Assembly: GCF_900128475.1 (NCBI RefSeq)
Contig: NZ_LT635838.1
Span: 498,536 to 562,535, forward strand
DNA length: 64,000 nt
Direction: 5' to 3'
From: Mediterranea massiliensis
GTDB lineage: Bacteria; Bacteroidota; Bacteroidia; Bacteroidales; Bacteroidaceae
In this document: positions 8,079-17,293 of the stretch, in pieces
How the letters are laid out: each line of letters starts with the position of its first letter
Position numbering within the stretch: the first letter of the stretch is position 1
Notes under the pieces: model-generated
Told to the model about the DNA's origin: nothing
What the model saw: only the letters and a program-made list of their open reading frames with translations
The model's database searches: none
Position numbers and translations under genes: made by a program

Positions 8079-9617
8079 ATGAGTACATTCCAACAAGCTG
8101 TGGGCAAGATGACCAACTACCGCTGGACCATCTGCGCCATGTTATTTTTTGCAACAACGGTCAACTATCTGGACCGCCAGGTGCTGTCACTGACCTGGAA
8201 AGACTTCATCGCCCCCGAATTTCACTGGACGGACGCCCATTACGGTGACATTACCGCCATATTCTCCCTGGTTTATGCCATCGCCAACCTGTTTGCCGGC
8301 CGTTTCATCGACTGGATGGGCACCAAGAAAGGCTACCTCTGGGCCATCTTCATCTGGTCGCTCGGCGCCTGCCTCCATGCCGTCTGCGGCTGGGCCACCG
8401 AACACGTGGTAGGCATCCACGATGCAGCCGAAATGATTTCAGCCACCGGCGCGGTAGCCTCCACCATTGCCATCACGAGTGTCTACTTCTTCATCGCCGC
8501 ACGTATCGTGCTGAGTATCGGTGAGGCAGGCAACTTCCCCGCCGCCATTAAAGTGACGGCTGAATACTTCCCCAAGAAAGACCGCGCTTTCGCAACTTCC
8601 ATCTTCAATGCCGGCTCTACCATCGGAGCACTGGTAGCTCCTGTCAGCATCCCCTCGCTGGCCCGCTACTTCCAAGGCATCGGCATCGGCAACGGCTGGG
8701 AAATGGCCTTTATCGTCATCGGTGGATTGGGCTTCATCTGGATGGGGATGTGGGTATTCCTGTACAAGAAGCCCGAAGGCAATCCGCGTGTCAATGCTGC
8801 CGAGCTGGCTTACATCCATCAGGACAAACAGGTCGAAAAACAGGAAACTGCCGCTTCTCCGAAAGAAGAACGGAAAATGAGCCTTTGGGAATGTCTGAAG
8901 TACCCGCAGGCATGGGCCGTAGCCATAGGTAAGTTCATGACCGATGGTGTGTGGTGGTTCTTCCTCTTCTGGACTCCCGCCTATATCTCGGACGTCTATG
9001 GCTTCTCGTCCGACAGCGGGACAGCCCAGCTGCTGATATTCGTGCTCTATGCCATCACCATGTTGTCCATCTACGGCGGCAAGCTGCCTACCATCATCAT
9101 CAACAAGACAGGCCTAAACCCATACGCTGCCCGCATGCGCGCCATGTTCATCTTCGCTCTGTTCCCGCTGCTGGCCCTGTTTGCACAGCCCTTGGGCGAA
9201 TACTCCTACTGGTTCCCCATCATCATCATCGGTATAGCGGGTGCAGCCCATCAGTCCTGGTCGGCCAATATCTATTCAGTGGGCAGCGACATGTTCCCCA
9301 ACAGTGCCGTGGCTACCATCATCGGCTTGGGAGGAATGGCGGGCGGTATCGGTTCCTACCTCATCAACAAAGGTTCGGGTATGCTGTTTACCTATGCTGC
9401 CGGTACGACCATGGTGGACGGACAGGAAGTGGAAATGACGAAAGCCCTGCTGGCCCAAGGCGCTGAATACGTCCAGCCGGCCATGCAGTTCATGGGATTC
9501 GAAGGCAAGCCGGCCGGTTACTTCATCATCTTCTGCATCTGCGCCGTCGCCTATCTCATCGGCTGGTGTATCATGAAGATACTGGTACCGAAGTACAAAC
9601 CCATCGTACTCGACTAA
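8079..9617 (+). CDS. exuT: MFS hexuronate transporter, ExuT-like
   Basis: The start at 8079 (MSTFQQAVGKMTNYRW) is preferred over an upstream in-frame ATG at 7983, because the promoter and operator repeats lie between the two. The protein is then 512 residues with about twelve membrane segments. N-terminal ATTVNYLDRQVLSLTWKDF and the GEAGNFPAAIKVTAEYFPK motif are hallmarks of the anion:cation symporter branch that contains ExuT and GarP. It would import galacturonate or glucuronate across the inner membrane, matching the pectin esterases and KduI beside it. A strong hairpin follows. Confidence 0.85.
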   Translation: MSTFQQAVGKMTNYRWTICAMLFFATTVNYLDRQVLSLTWKDFIAPEFHWTDAHYGDITAIFSLVYAIANLFAGRFIDWMGTKKGYLWAIFIWSLGACLHAVCGWATEHVVGIHDAAEMISATGAVASTIAITSVYFFIAARIVLSIGEAGNFPAAIKVTAEYFPKKDRAFATSIFNAGSTIGALVAPVSIPSLARYFQGIGIGNGWEMAFIVIGGLGFIWMGMWVFLYKKPEGNPRVNAAELAYIHQDKQVEKQETAASPKEERKMSLWECLKYPQAWAVAIGKFMTDGVWWFFLFWTPAYISDVYGFSSDSGTAQLLIFVLYAITMLSIYGGKLPTIIINKTGLNPYAARMRAMFIFALFPLLALFAQPLGEYSYWFPIIIIGIAGAAHQSWSANIYSVGSDMFPNSAVATIIGLGGMAGGIGSYLINKGSGMLFTYAAGTTMVDGQEVEMTKALLAQGAEYVQPAMQFMGFEGKPAGYFIIFCICAVAYLIGWCIMKILVPKYKPIVLD

Positions 9618-9642
9618 GCAACGATCCTTGTCCCCCAATAAA

Positions 9643-9702
9643 AAAGAGGCTGCATCAGCAGAGGACGACAAAAAGACGTCCGACTCCTGATGCAGCCTCT
9701 TT
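9643..9702 (+). terminator. Strong terminator after exuT
   Basis: AAAGAGGCTGCATCAG at 9643-9658 pairs perfectly over 16 bp with 9687-9702. A second 5-bp stem (GGACG/CGTCC) sits in the loop. A-rich and T-rich flanks allow termination on either strand. Confidence 0.8.
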
Positions 9703-9802
9703 GATTCATATGGATTAAAAAACATCCCCAAGAAGGGAAAGGGCAAAAAAAAGGGAAGTCTCACGACTTCCACAATTCTTCTAACCTTAAATCTAAATCT
9801 CT

Positions 9803-9865
9803 ATGAAAAAAACGTGTCGCAAAAATAGTAAATATTCTTATAAGCCCATAACATTTCGGCTTTAA
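9803..9865 (+). other. 20-codon open frame behind a leader-like sequence; possible remnant
   Basis: The frame begins MKKTCRKNSKYSYKPITF and stops at 9863-9865. It is preceded by AACCTTAAATCTAAATCTCT, a context seen before starts in Bacteroides, and by a perfect hairpin GGAAGTC/GACTTCC at 9754-9771. From memory, similar N termini occur in small Bacteroides proteins of longer length, so this may be a truncated copy or a leader peptide. It overlaps the 3' end of the convergent helicase gene by four bases. Tentative. Confidence 0.3.
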
Positions 9866-12800
9866 TTTTTGCAAAAACGAAGCAAATCAGCATAGATTGG
9901 ATTCAATTCCAACAATTCGGGCACTCCCACAATGAACATTTGTTTTCGGGCACGGGTGAGAGCCACGTTCAGTTTACGGTCGACCAGTACCCCATTGTCT
10001 TCGGTCAGATTAGCCAGGAACTTCAATTGATAGGGACGGTTCACACAAAAAGAATAAATGATGACATCGCGTTCACTGCCCTGAAAGCGCTCCACTGTAT
10101 CGACCAGGATGTCGTCCAGCTCAGCGATTCCCAATGCTTCAATTTCTTTCCGAATGAGGGCAATCTGACTCCGATAGGGCGTAATGACCCCCAAGGTAGT
10201 TTGCGGAGAGAAATCGCCCAAAGCCGTGTATTGCCTGTAGACGGCATCCGCCAGACGGGCGACAATACAGGCTTCCGACTGATTCATTTTTACCGACTGG
10301 CTGGCAGGCCCTGCCACCGAAGGCAAAAAAGCCACCCGGCGGGTCAGCACAGATGCCAGCGGATGATGCTCCAAACCAGGCGCCAACGCCAGACACCCAT
10401 GCTGGTGAGGCAGGCCAATCGGCTCCAGCAATCCACCATAGAAAGCCCGACTGGGAAACAAAGCCACCTCCTCGTTCATGCGCCCCTGACGGCAAAGCAT
10501 GTCGTAAGCCGGCTCGAAAAGAAAGGCATCGCGTCCCTCAGCCTTATGATGGGCAGACAGGTGGCGGTACAGACGTTCGAACAAGGAGTCCTTCAGATTG
10601 TACACCCCCACGCTTCTCAATTCTTCATCACAGACCTCCGACTGGTCGGAAGGTTGCTGCACGACGGCAGGCAATTGTTTATGGTCGCCTATCAGGATAA
10701 ATTTGTCGATGGCCTCCCGCCCCTCCTCACCACAAGTACAGAGAAGCCCCAGCAGTTGGGGTTCCAAAATCTGTGTGGCCTCGTCCACGATGGCTACATC
10801 GAAATGCTTCAGACGGAAAAGGTCCGGCTTGGCCGAAAGAGTGGCTACCGTCCCTACAAAGATCCGGCAACGGGCGATGCGCGCCTGTACTTCACGACGG
10901 TTGGCACACACTTCCAACACATTCTCTATCAGATGCGGACGATAGGCCTCCTCACAAGCCAGTTCGCTGCCGATGCGGATGTAGTCGACGGAAGGTCCGA
11001 TGGCCGAAAGCGTCTTGCAGATTTCGTCTACCGCCCGATTGGTATAGGACATGAGCAAAATCTGCTTCCCCTCTCCGTAGAAAGCCTCTACCATGCCCCG
11101 CAAGGCACGTGAAGTTTTCCCCGTACCAGGAGGACCTATCAACAAAAAGACATCGCGGGCAGCCTTTGCCTTGAGAATAATACGTGCAAAATCATCGGGA
11201 CAAGCCCGTATCGCCTCGTCAGACACCGCATCGAACGCGGGCGGACGCTGACCCAACAAAAGGTCACGCCGCCGCTTGGGTGCCGAAAGAAATGCCGAAA
11301 GCCCCTGATACATGCTGCGGAAAGAGGTATCCATAAAATCGTGCTCCACCGCATAGCGGCTGTCCATCGGCAACACTCCCGCATTCTGTTGCGAAGCACG
11401 CAGGCGCAGGCGGAGGGTCTGCTCGGATATGTATTCTATATTCCCCTTGAACACCATTTTATTGGCCACGTTGTCCTGTTCGGCGTTACGCTCGTAAAGG
11501 ACGACAGCATCTCCCGCACGAAAATTGGCAGGCACCTCCTCCCTACCCGTCTTCCTCGCCAACTGTAGGTAGGGTTTATGGGCATCGGCGGCATGATTGT
11601 CCTGAATGGTCAGGTCGTAAAGGATTTCGCCCGCCTCGCACTTCTCGTCGAGCGTCGCCAGCCACAGAGAAGCGGCTCCCGTGCGGCTCAATCCCTCCAC
11701 ATCGCCCGACTTCGACGTATAAAGTTCCTTCGTGATGAAATTGTAGAGCGTATAGAAATATTTTTTTTCCAACGGCGACAGGGCAGACAACCGTTCAGAC
11801 AGGTGCTGGATGGGCGGACACAGGTAATCCCGCCAAAATTTGCCATCCAGCTTGCGTTCGTTCAAGACATCGGGCCGCAAGTCTTTGAACTTGTTTGCTG
11901 TATACTCCATGCTGTTGCGCAACTGGACGGCATACTCGGCCTCGACAATGCGGTTGCGCACATTCATGACCCTGCGCACCATCGCCCACGAGGGGCGGGC
12001 CGGATAGAGCAGCGGATAACGTGTGTAAAGCAGGTAAGCCTTCACCCGACGGTGATCCATCCCCATGGAATACTCCAGTATGGCCTGGTAGAGCAACATC
12101 TGCACACGATTGTTTTCCTTGGGTTCTACCTTACCGCGGATGGCATATTCGTCGGCCTTGCCCGACTTCATCTCGATGAACGACGTCATGTCGCGCTGCA
12201 TGTAGTCGAGGCGGCCCTGCAACCCCAACGCTTCACAAACGTACGAAGGCTCCAGCACGGCATCCTTTCGGTCGAGTCCATACCCAGGTGCAGGAAAGGT
12301 ATCCTTCACCGTCCGACAGATATTGTCGAAATGCAGGCGGCAGTCGGCAAAGAACTGCCTTTCCTTCGCCGCATCACGCAACTCCGCACAAGCCGCCAAC
12401 TCCAGCGGATAGGTGCGGAAAGCCTTCTTCATGCATGCCAAATAATCGGGCTCGTCCTCGGCATGAATCCATTCGTCCAGGAAAAGGTTAGCAATGTTAC
12501 CCAGCAGCAACGGCCGCGTATTGTCCGATGGCTGAAGGCGGGCCAGGACGTAATTGGCGGGATGATGGCCATACTCCTTGAAACATTCGGCCAGCGAACT
12601 GATATCGATCAGGTAGTCGGGTTCGAGAATGATGAACGAAGGAGTCAGTATGCCCTCCTCGTCGACTACCACATCCAGCAGATTGACCTGCGCATGACGC
12701 CACAGCAAGGCACAGGTCTCGCTGAACTCATCGTTGACATCGGGCACGTTGTAGCGCACCTTGAGCCACTCGTCCGAAAGGGTGTCAAGAGGCTGTACAT

Positions 12801-13257
12801 AGAGAAAGGTTTCGTCTGAATATTGGAAACACACACGCATGCGCTTCACCCGATGCCCCAAGGGCATCGCCACATACGTAGCGTCGGCTCGCGGAAGGAG
12901 CTGATAAAGTGAGGAAGGGATGTCCTCCTGCGTCAGGAGCCTGATGAAGAAAGCCAGCGTCTTCACATCGCGAAGCAAATCCTCGCGCAGGGGCACCTGT
13001 TCATGATTGAGTACGCGGTTGGAGGTCAAGCGGAAGGTGTGCAGACGGTTCTGCTCCCTGACAGAAAGGCCGACTTTCGCCGCGACGTAGCTGATGCGTG
13101 CGGAGAGGTCGGTCATCTGCAAACTGCCGTCTGCCATCTGTGCATGGCACAATTGCTCCAGCAGTTCACGTAATTGTCGATAAGACACTTCCAGGGGCAC
13201 ATCGTCCCTGCAAGCGTCCAGCAGTCGGTCGTAATATTCCTTCACTTCATTCTTCAT
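9862..13257 (-). CDS. Dna2-like protein: PD-(D/E)XK nuclease domain plus superfamily 1 helicase
   Basis: 1131 residues. Residues about 335-395 carry a Cas4/Dna2-type nuclease signature: GRLDYM (D351), IEMKSGK (E362, K364) and a downstream Q/Y helix around 386-391. Residues about 690-1120 form an SF1B (UPF1/DNA2-like) helicase: Walker A GPPGTGKTS at 708-716, DEATQ at 825-829, GDHKQLP at 857-863, then VDTVERFQGSE and LNVALTRARK. The order nuclease then helicase is that of Dna2. A role in DNA end or flap processing is likely by analogy. It stands alone between convergent exuT and the small basic ORF. The N-terminal 330 residues have no motif I recognise. Confidence 0.82.
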   Translation of the reverse strand: MKNEVKEYYDRLLDACRDDVPLEVSYRQLRELLEQLCHAQMADGSLQMTDLSARISYVAAKVGLSVREQNRLHTFRLTSNRVLNHEQVPLREDLLRDVKTLAFFIRLLTQEDIPSSLYQLLPRADATYVAMPLGHRVKRMRVCFQYSDETFLYVQPLDTLSDEWLKVRYNVPDVNDEFSETCALLWRHAQVNLLDVVVDEEGILTPSFIILEPDYLIDISSLAECFKEYGHHPANYVLARLQPSDNTRPLLLGNIANLFLDEWIHAEDEPDYLACMKKAFRTYPLELAACAELRDAAKERQFFADCRLHFDNICRTVKDTFPAPGYGLDRKDAVLEPSYVCEALGLQGRLDYMQRDMTSFIEMKSGKADEYAIRGKVEPKENNRVQMLLYQAILEYSMGMDHRRVKAYLLYTRYPLLYPARPSWAMVRRVMNVRNRIVEAEYAVQLRNSMEYTANKFKDLRPDVLNERKLDGKFWRDYLCPPIQHLSERLSALSPLEKKYFYTLYNFITKELYTSKSGDVEGLSRTGAASLWLATLDEKCEAGEILYDLTIQDNHAADAHKPYLQLARKTGREEVPANFRAGDAVVLYERNAEQDNVANKMVFKGNIEYISEQTLRLRLRASQQNAGVLPMDSRYAVEHDFMDTSFRSMYQGLSAFLSAPKRRRDLLLGQRPPAFDAVSDEAIRACPDDFARIILKAKAARDVFLLIGPPGTGKTSRALRGMVEAFYGEGKQILLMSYTNRAVDEICKTLSAIGPSVDYIRIGSELACEEAYRPHLIENVLEVCANRREVQARIARCRIFVGTVATLSAKPDLFRLKHFDVAIVDEATQILEPQLLGLLCTCGEEGREAIDKFILIGDHKQLPAVVQQPSDQSEVCDEELRSVGVYNLKDSLFERLYRHLSAHHKAEGRDAFLFEPAYDMLCRQGRMNEEVALFPSRAFYGGLLEPIGLPHQHGCLALAPGLEHHPLASVLTRRVAFLPSVAGPASQSVKMNQSEACIVARLADAVYRQYTALGDFSPQTTLGVITPYRSQIALIRKEIEALGIAELDDILVDTVERFQGSERDVIIYSFCVNRPYQLKFLANLTEDNGVLVDRKLNVALTRARKQMFIVGVPELLELNPIYADLLRFCKN

Positions 13258-13262
13258 GAAAG

Positions 13263-13270
13263 CAAAGATA
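13263..13270 (-). promoter_or_regulatory. -7 element of the Dna2-like gene, nearly leaderless
   Basis: Minus strand TATCTTTG ends only about 5 bp before the ATG at 13257. Transcription should therefore start at or next to the start codon. No clear -33 element. Confidence 0.45.
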
Positions 13271-13353
13271 ATGCAAACCGAAAGGAATAAAAAATAAATA
13301 AGCGGTTTTACGCCTTTATTCCCCTAAACGGACGACCGAAATGGGTTCAATGC

Positions 13354-13473
13354 TCATTTCTTCTGATTTCTCGGCTTCTTGCTGGCTTCGCTCAGAGCTT
13401 CTTCCTTCTCGTAAGCGGGTACATGATGCTTATCTTTGGGTTTCTTTGGCTTTTTGTTTCCTGCGGCTCCCAT
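13354..13473 (-). CDS. Small lysine-rich protein, 39 residues
   Basis: ATG at 13473 is preceded by GGAGGA at a good spacing. The peptide begins MGAAGNKKPKKPKDKHHVPA and ends KKPRNQKK, with 12 Lys in 39 residues and an acidic patch in the middle. It looks like a small nucleic-acid-associated or ribosome-associated protein, but I do not recognise the family. Composition unlike random sequence and a good ribosome site support it. It lies between tatC and the Dna2-like gene on the same strand, so it could be the tail of the tat transcript. Confidence 0.55.
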   Translation of the reverse strand: MGAAGNKKPKKPKDKHHVPAYEKEEALSEASKKPRNQKK

Positions 13474-13584
13474 AAGGCAATCCTCCATTTTTTAAGGGTT
13501 AAACAATCAAATTCAATTCTGCCTACCCCCAAGCAAAGAATATGCCAATCCTCCCCGTTGTCCGTTAAATTAGATAAAACCTGT

Positions 13585-14400
13585 CTATTCTTCCTTTTCT
13601 GCTTCCTCATCAGCAGGTTTGTCCTTGATCATCAGGATGCTCAACTCGTAAAGCAAATAGAGGGGGATGGATACGACGGCCAGCGTAAAGGGGTCGCCCG
13701 TAGGGGTAATGACCGCTGCCACAATGACGATCAGCACCACCGCATGACGGCGATACTTGCGCAACAACCGCTTGTGCACGATGCCCAGCAGGGACAACAA
13801 CCACGTCACCAACGGCAATTCGAACGCCGCCCCCATGCAGAGTATCAGCATCATAAAGTTGTCGATGTAGGAGTTCAGCGAAATCTGGTTCTCGACAAGC
13901 GCGCTGAGCTGATAGGTGGAAAGGAAACGCAACGTCAGCGGATAGACCATGAAATAGCCCAGCAGGACACCCACAAAGAACATCACCGTCCCAATGCCCA
14001 ACGCCTTGCGCACGCCACGCATTTCATTGGGATAGAGGGCAGGACTGACAAAACGCCATATTTCATAAAACAGGTAGGGAGCCGCCGTCACGACCGACAT
14101 CCAGAAGGCGGTGGACATGTGGATCAGAAAAGGAGCCGCCAGATTGATGTTGACCAACTTTACATGAAACTCCTGCGTAAAGAACTCGTCCTTCAGGTGG
14201 AAATACTCTCCGATGGAGCGCAACAAGTGATAGAAGACGAAATCGTTGTTGCAGGGAGCCAACACTACCTTGTCGAACAGATAGGGCATGGCCGCAAAAT
14301 AGACCACAGCCAACACGAACCACACGCAAAGCACCCTGATAAGCACCTTGCGCAGTTCGTCCAGATGTTCCCAAAAGGTCAGTTCCTTGCCGTCCGACAT
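13585..14400 (-). CDS. tatC: Sec-independent translocase subunit TatC
   Basis: 271 residues with six predicted membrane helices and the conserved N-terminal TFWEHLDELRKVLIR and central SPALYPNE segments typical of TatC. TatC is the twin-arginine signal receptor of the Tat pathway in the inner membrane. It follows tatA by 8 bp on the same strand, forming a two-gene operon. No tatB is seen, the common arrangement in Bacteroidota where TatA covers both roles. The tail past the last helix is short and acidic (DKPADEEAEKEE). Confidence 0.95.
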   Translation of the reverse strand: MSDGKELTFWEHLDELRKVLIRVLCVWFVLAVVYFAAMPYLFDKVVLAPCNNDFVFYHLLRSIGEYFHLKDEFFTQEFHVKLVNINLAAPFLIHMSTAFWMSVVTAAPYLFYEIWRFVSPALYPNEMRGVRKALGIGTVMFFVGVLLGYFMVYPLTLRFLSTYQLSALVENQISLNSYIDNFMMLILCMGAAFELPLVTWLLSLLGIVHKRLLRKYRRHAVVLIVIVAAVITPTGDPFTLAVVSIPLYLLYELSILMIKDKPADEEAEKEE

Positions 14401-14408
14401 GCTTCAGG

Positions 14409-14630
14409 TCATTTCTTGTCCTTGTCGGCAGGTGCGTCGATGTCGTCCTTGGCCTTGTTGATTTCTTCCTTGGCTTCGTTCACGCCTTCCTTGAAACTCT
14501 TCACGCCTTTGCCCAGCCCTTTCATCAGTTCGGGTATCTTCTTGCCGCCGAAGAGCAGCAGGATAATCACTGCGATAATAATCCATTCCGAGCCGCTGGG
14601 CAAAAATCCCAATAAGAGTAAATTAGTCAT
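14409..14630 (-). CDS. tatA: Twin-arginine translocase subunit TatA/TatE
   Basis: 73 residues: a short N-terminal membrane helix ([22 protein letters not shown]) with the conserved FGGKKIPE hinge, then an amphipathic helix ([20 protein letters not shown]) and a charged tail. This is the pore-forming component of the Tat system that exports folded proteins. It is first in the tatA-tatC operon and has its own promoter at 14668-14698. Confidence 0.95.
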   Translation of the reverse strand: MTNLLLLGFLPSGSEWIIIAVIILLLFGGKKIPELMKGLGKGVKSFKEGVNEAKEEINKAKDDIDAPADKDKK

Positions 14631-14667
14631 GGTTATTTCTTTTACTTTTTATATGATTTGTGTGGGA

Positions 14668-14698
14668 CAAAGATAATGTAAACCGCGAAAAATACAAA
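14668..14698 (-). promoter_or_regulatory. Promoter of tatA-tatC
   Basis: On the minus strand TTTG (complement of 14695-14698), a 19-bp spacer and TATCTTTG (complement of 14668-14675) give a near-perfect Bacteroidota promoter, about 38 bp before the tatA start. Confidence 0.75.
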
Positions 14699-14725
14699 AT
14701 TCATTGCCCAATTATCCAAGGACTG

Positions 14726-17293
14726 TCAGTCTTGAAAATACACCCGCTTGACACGCGTCGATACGCTCGTCAACACTTCGTAAGGAATGGTTTCGAGCAC
14801 ATCGGAGAGAACGGTCACAGGCAGATGGTCGCCAAAGATCTCCACCGGGTCGCCCTCCTTGCAATCGATGTCCGTCACATCTATCATACACACGTCCATG
14901 CAGATGTTGCCCACGTAGGGTGCCCGATGTCCGTTCACCAGGCAATAGGCATGCCCGTTGCCCAGACGGCGGTTGAGGCCGTCGGCATATCCGATGGGCA
15001 AGGCGGCGATGCGCGACGGGCGCTCCAGATGCCCCTTGCGGCTGTAGCCCACGGTATCTTCCTGCGGCACGTCGTGTATCTGCAGGATGGTTGTCTTCAG
15101 CGTGCTTACGTTGTGCAATATCGAGTTGTCTATCGGGTTGATGCCATACAGGCCGATGCCGAGCCGCACCATGTCGAACTGCGCGCCGGGGAAGCGTTCG
15201 ATGCCCGCCGAGTTGCAGATGTGGCGCAATATCTTGTGCGGGAAGGCATCCTGCAGCACCTTGGCCGCCGCTTCGAACGTCTCGATCTGCCGCCGCGTAA
15301 AGCTGTCGAACACAGGCGAATCGCTCCCCACCAGGTGCGAGAAGACCGAACGCACCAGCACCGCATTCTGTCCGCGCAGGCGCTTGACCAGCTCCGGTAT
15401 GTCCTCGGGCGCAAAGCCCAGGCGATGCATGCCCGTATCCAGCTTGATGTGGATGGGGAAATGCGTGATTCCTTCTTTCTCCGCCTCCTTTATGAGGGCT
15501 TCCAGCAGGTGGAAGCTGTACACTTCGGGCTCCAGCTGGTAGTCGAACATGGTCTTGAAGGCTGTCATTTCGGGGTTCATGATGAGGATGTTGGACGTGA
15601 TGCCCGCCTTTCTCAAGTCCGAACCTTCATCGGCCACGGCCACGGCCAGATAATCCACGTGATGCTCCTGCAACGTCTTGGCTATCTCGTAAGAACCCGC
15701 CCCATAGGCCGAGGCCTTCACCATGCACACCATTTTCGTCTCGGGCTTCAACTTGCTGCGGTAGTAGTTCAGATTGGCCACCATCGCCCCGAGGTTCACT
15801 TCCAGGATGGTTTCGTGCACCTTCTTTTCAAGGGCCTCGCTCAGAGCGTCGAAGCCGAACTTGCGCGCCCCCTTGATGAGTATCAGCTCCTTCTCCAACG
15901 TCAGCTCCTTGCGGGCAATGGCCTGCAACAACGCCTTCGTATCGGGATAGAAAGACTTCTCGATGGAGAAGCAGTCGGCACAGGAAGAGATGTTCGGCCC
16001 CACGCCGATGATGCGCTCCACGCCGCGGCTGCTTGCCAGCTGGGCCACACGGCGATACAGCGTGGGGGCATTCTGCCCCGTCTCCAGGATGTCCGACAGG
16101 ATGAGCGTACGCTTCAGCCCCTTGTCTTGCGAACGGCGGTACTGAAAGTCGAGGGCGATGTCCAGCGAGCCGAGGTCGCTGTTGTAGCTGTCGTTGATGA
16201 GCAGGCAGCCGTTCTTGCCTTCCTTCACCTCCAGGCGCATGGCCACCGGCTCCAGCCGTGCCATCCGCTCCGATATCTTCTGCGGCGGCAGCATCAGGTA
16301 GAGGCAGGCGGCCAGGCAGTTCAGGGAGTTTTCGATGGAGGCGTCGTCGATGAAGGGCAAGGTAAACTGGTTGTCCATATCCAGATAGCGGTAGGCTATC
16401 AGCGTACAGTTGTCCCCCTTCTCGACCTTCGAAATGAAGAGCGGCCGCTCGGGGTCCTTGCGGCTCCAGGCTATCTCACGGGCCGAGAGCAACGACTTGG
16501 CCACACAGTTGCAGATGAATTCGTCGTCGCCGTTGTATATCAGCACGTCGCAGTTCTTGAAGAACGTCAGCTTCTCCATGCACTTCTCCTGCAACGAGAA
16601 GAAGTTTTCCTGATGCGCCCCTCCGATGTTGGTCAGGATGCCGATGGTAGGCTTGATGATGGCCTCCAGCGCCCGCATTTCGCCCGGCTGGGAAATGCCT
16701 GCCTCAAAGATGGCCAGCTCGTCGTCTTCGCTCATCTGCCACACGGACAGGGGCACGCCGATCTGCGAGTTGTAGCTGCGCGGCGAGCGGACGATGCGCC
16801 GGTCGTCGCCCAACAGCTGGTGGAGCCACTCCTTCACCACCGTCTTGCCGTTGCTGCCCGTAATGCCCACTACAGGGATGCTGAACTGCGCCCTGTGCTG
16901 CTCGGCCAACTTCTGCAGGGCCTTCAGGGGCGAAGGAACAAGCAGGAAATTCAATGAAGAATGAAGAATGGAAGCCTTGCTTCCGAATGAAGAATTTTCA
17001 TCCTTTACAGCCAATTCTTCATTCTTCATTCTTAATTCTTCATTCTTCATTCTTAATTCTTCATTTTTCTGGTACTCTTCCTCGCTCACCACAAAGCAGC
17101 GTACGCCCCGCTCGATGAGTTCAGGTATATAGTTGGCTCCCGTGTTGCGCTTGGCAGGGAGGGCGAAAAACAAAGTTTCCTCAGGAAAATTCAACGAACG
17201 GCTGTCGGTCAACAGCCAGTCGATGGTAGCCGGAGCCTCGCCGATGCGTCGGGCTCCGATCAGTTCTGCTATTTTTTCAATCGAATACGACAT
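14726..17293 (-). CDS. murF-alr: Bifunctional UDP-MurNAc-tripeptide:D-Ala-D-Ala ligase / alanine racemase
   Basis: 855 residues. The N-terminal half (1-~470) is MurF, with the ATP loop GITGSNGKT at 143-151, and joins D-Ala-D-Ala to the cell-wall precursor. The C-terminal half (~480-855) is a PLP alanine racemase: MVCMVKASAYGAG holds the PLP lysine, and the YSRKGHLERPSRIAALPIGYADG region is typical. The fusion is common in Bacteroidota. Residues about 75-118 do not belong to MurF: they read NEELRMKNEELRMKNEE...DENSSFG and are encoded by a copy of the interspersed AATGAAG/ATTCTTC repeat, inserted in frame in a linker. The start overlaps the end of the GSCFA gene by 25 bp, so the two are probably co-translated. 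Confidence 0.95.
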   Translation of the reverse strand: MSYSIEKIAELIGARRIGEAPATIDWLLTDSRSLNFPEETLFFALPAKRNTGANYIPELIERGVRCFVVSEEEYQKNEELRMKNEELRMKNEELAVKDENSSFGSKASILHSSLNFLLVPSPLKALQKLAEQHRAQFSIPVVGITGSNGKTVVKEWLHQLLGDDRRIVRSPRSYNSQIGVPLSVWQMSEDDELAIFEAGISQPGEMRALEAIIKPTIGILTNIGGAHQENFFSLQEKCMEKLTFFKNCDVLIYNGDDEFICNCVAKSLLSAREIAWSRKDPERPLFISKVEKGDNCTLIAYRYLDMDNQFTLPFIDDASIENSLNCLAACLYLMLPPQKISERMARLEPVAMRLEVKEGKNGCLLINDSYNSDLGSLDIALDFQYRRSQDKGLKRTLILSDILETGQNAPTLYRRVAQLASSRGVERIIGVGPNISSCADCFSIEKSFYPDTKALLQAIARKELTLEKELILIKGARKFGFDALSEALEKKVHETILEVNLGAMVANLNYYRSKLKPETKMVCMVKASAYGAGSYEIAKTLQEHHVDYLAVAVADEGSDLRKAGITSNILIMNPEMTAFKTMFDYQLEPEVYSFHLLEALIKEAEKEGITHFPIHIKLDTGMHRLGFAPEDIPELVKRLRGQNAVLVRSVFSHLVGSDSPVFDSFTRRQIETFEAAAKVLQDAFPHKILRHICNSAGIERFPGAQFDMVRLGIGLYGINPIDNSILHNVSTLKTTILQIHDVPQEDTVGYSRKGHLERPSRIAALPIGYADGLNRRLGNGHAYCLVNGHRAPYVGNICMDVCMIDVTDIDCKEGDPVEIFGDHLPVTVLSDVLETIPYEVLTSVSTRVKRVYFQD
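16953..17066. repeat. AATGAAG/ATTCTTC repeat element inside murF
   Basis: Left arm of AATGAAG units, a core with CCGAATGAAGAATTTTCATC, and a right arm of repeated ATTCTTCATTCTTAATTCTT. It is in frame with murF and encodes DENSSFGSKASILHSSL. The core and arms match the copy at 20228-20321 inside an unrelated gene. Confidence 0.85.

Noticed and set aside
13392..13610. A 72-codon minus-strand frame overlapping tatC and the small basic ORF
   Set aside because: It overlaps two better supported genes and has no recognisable sequence.
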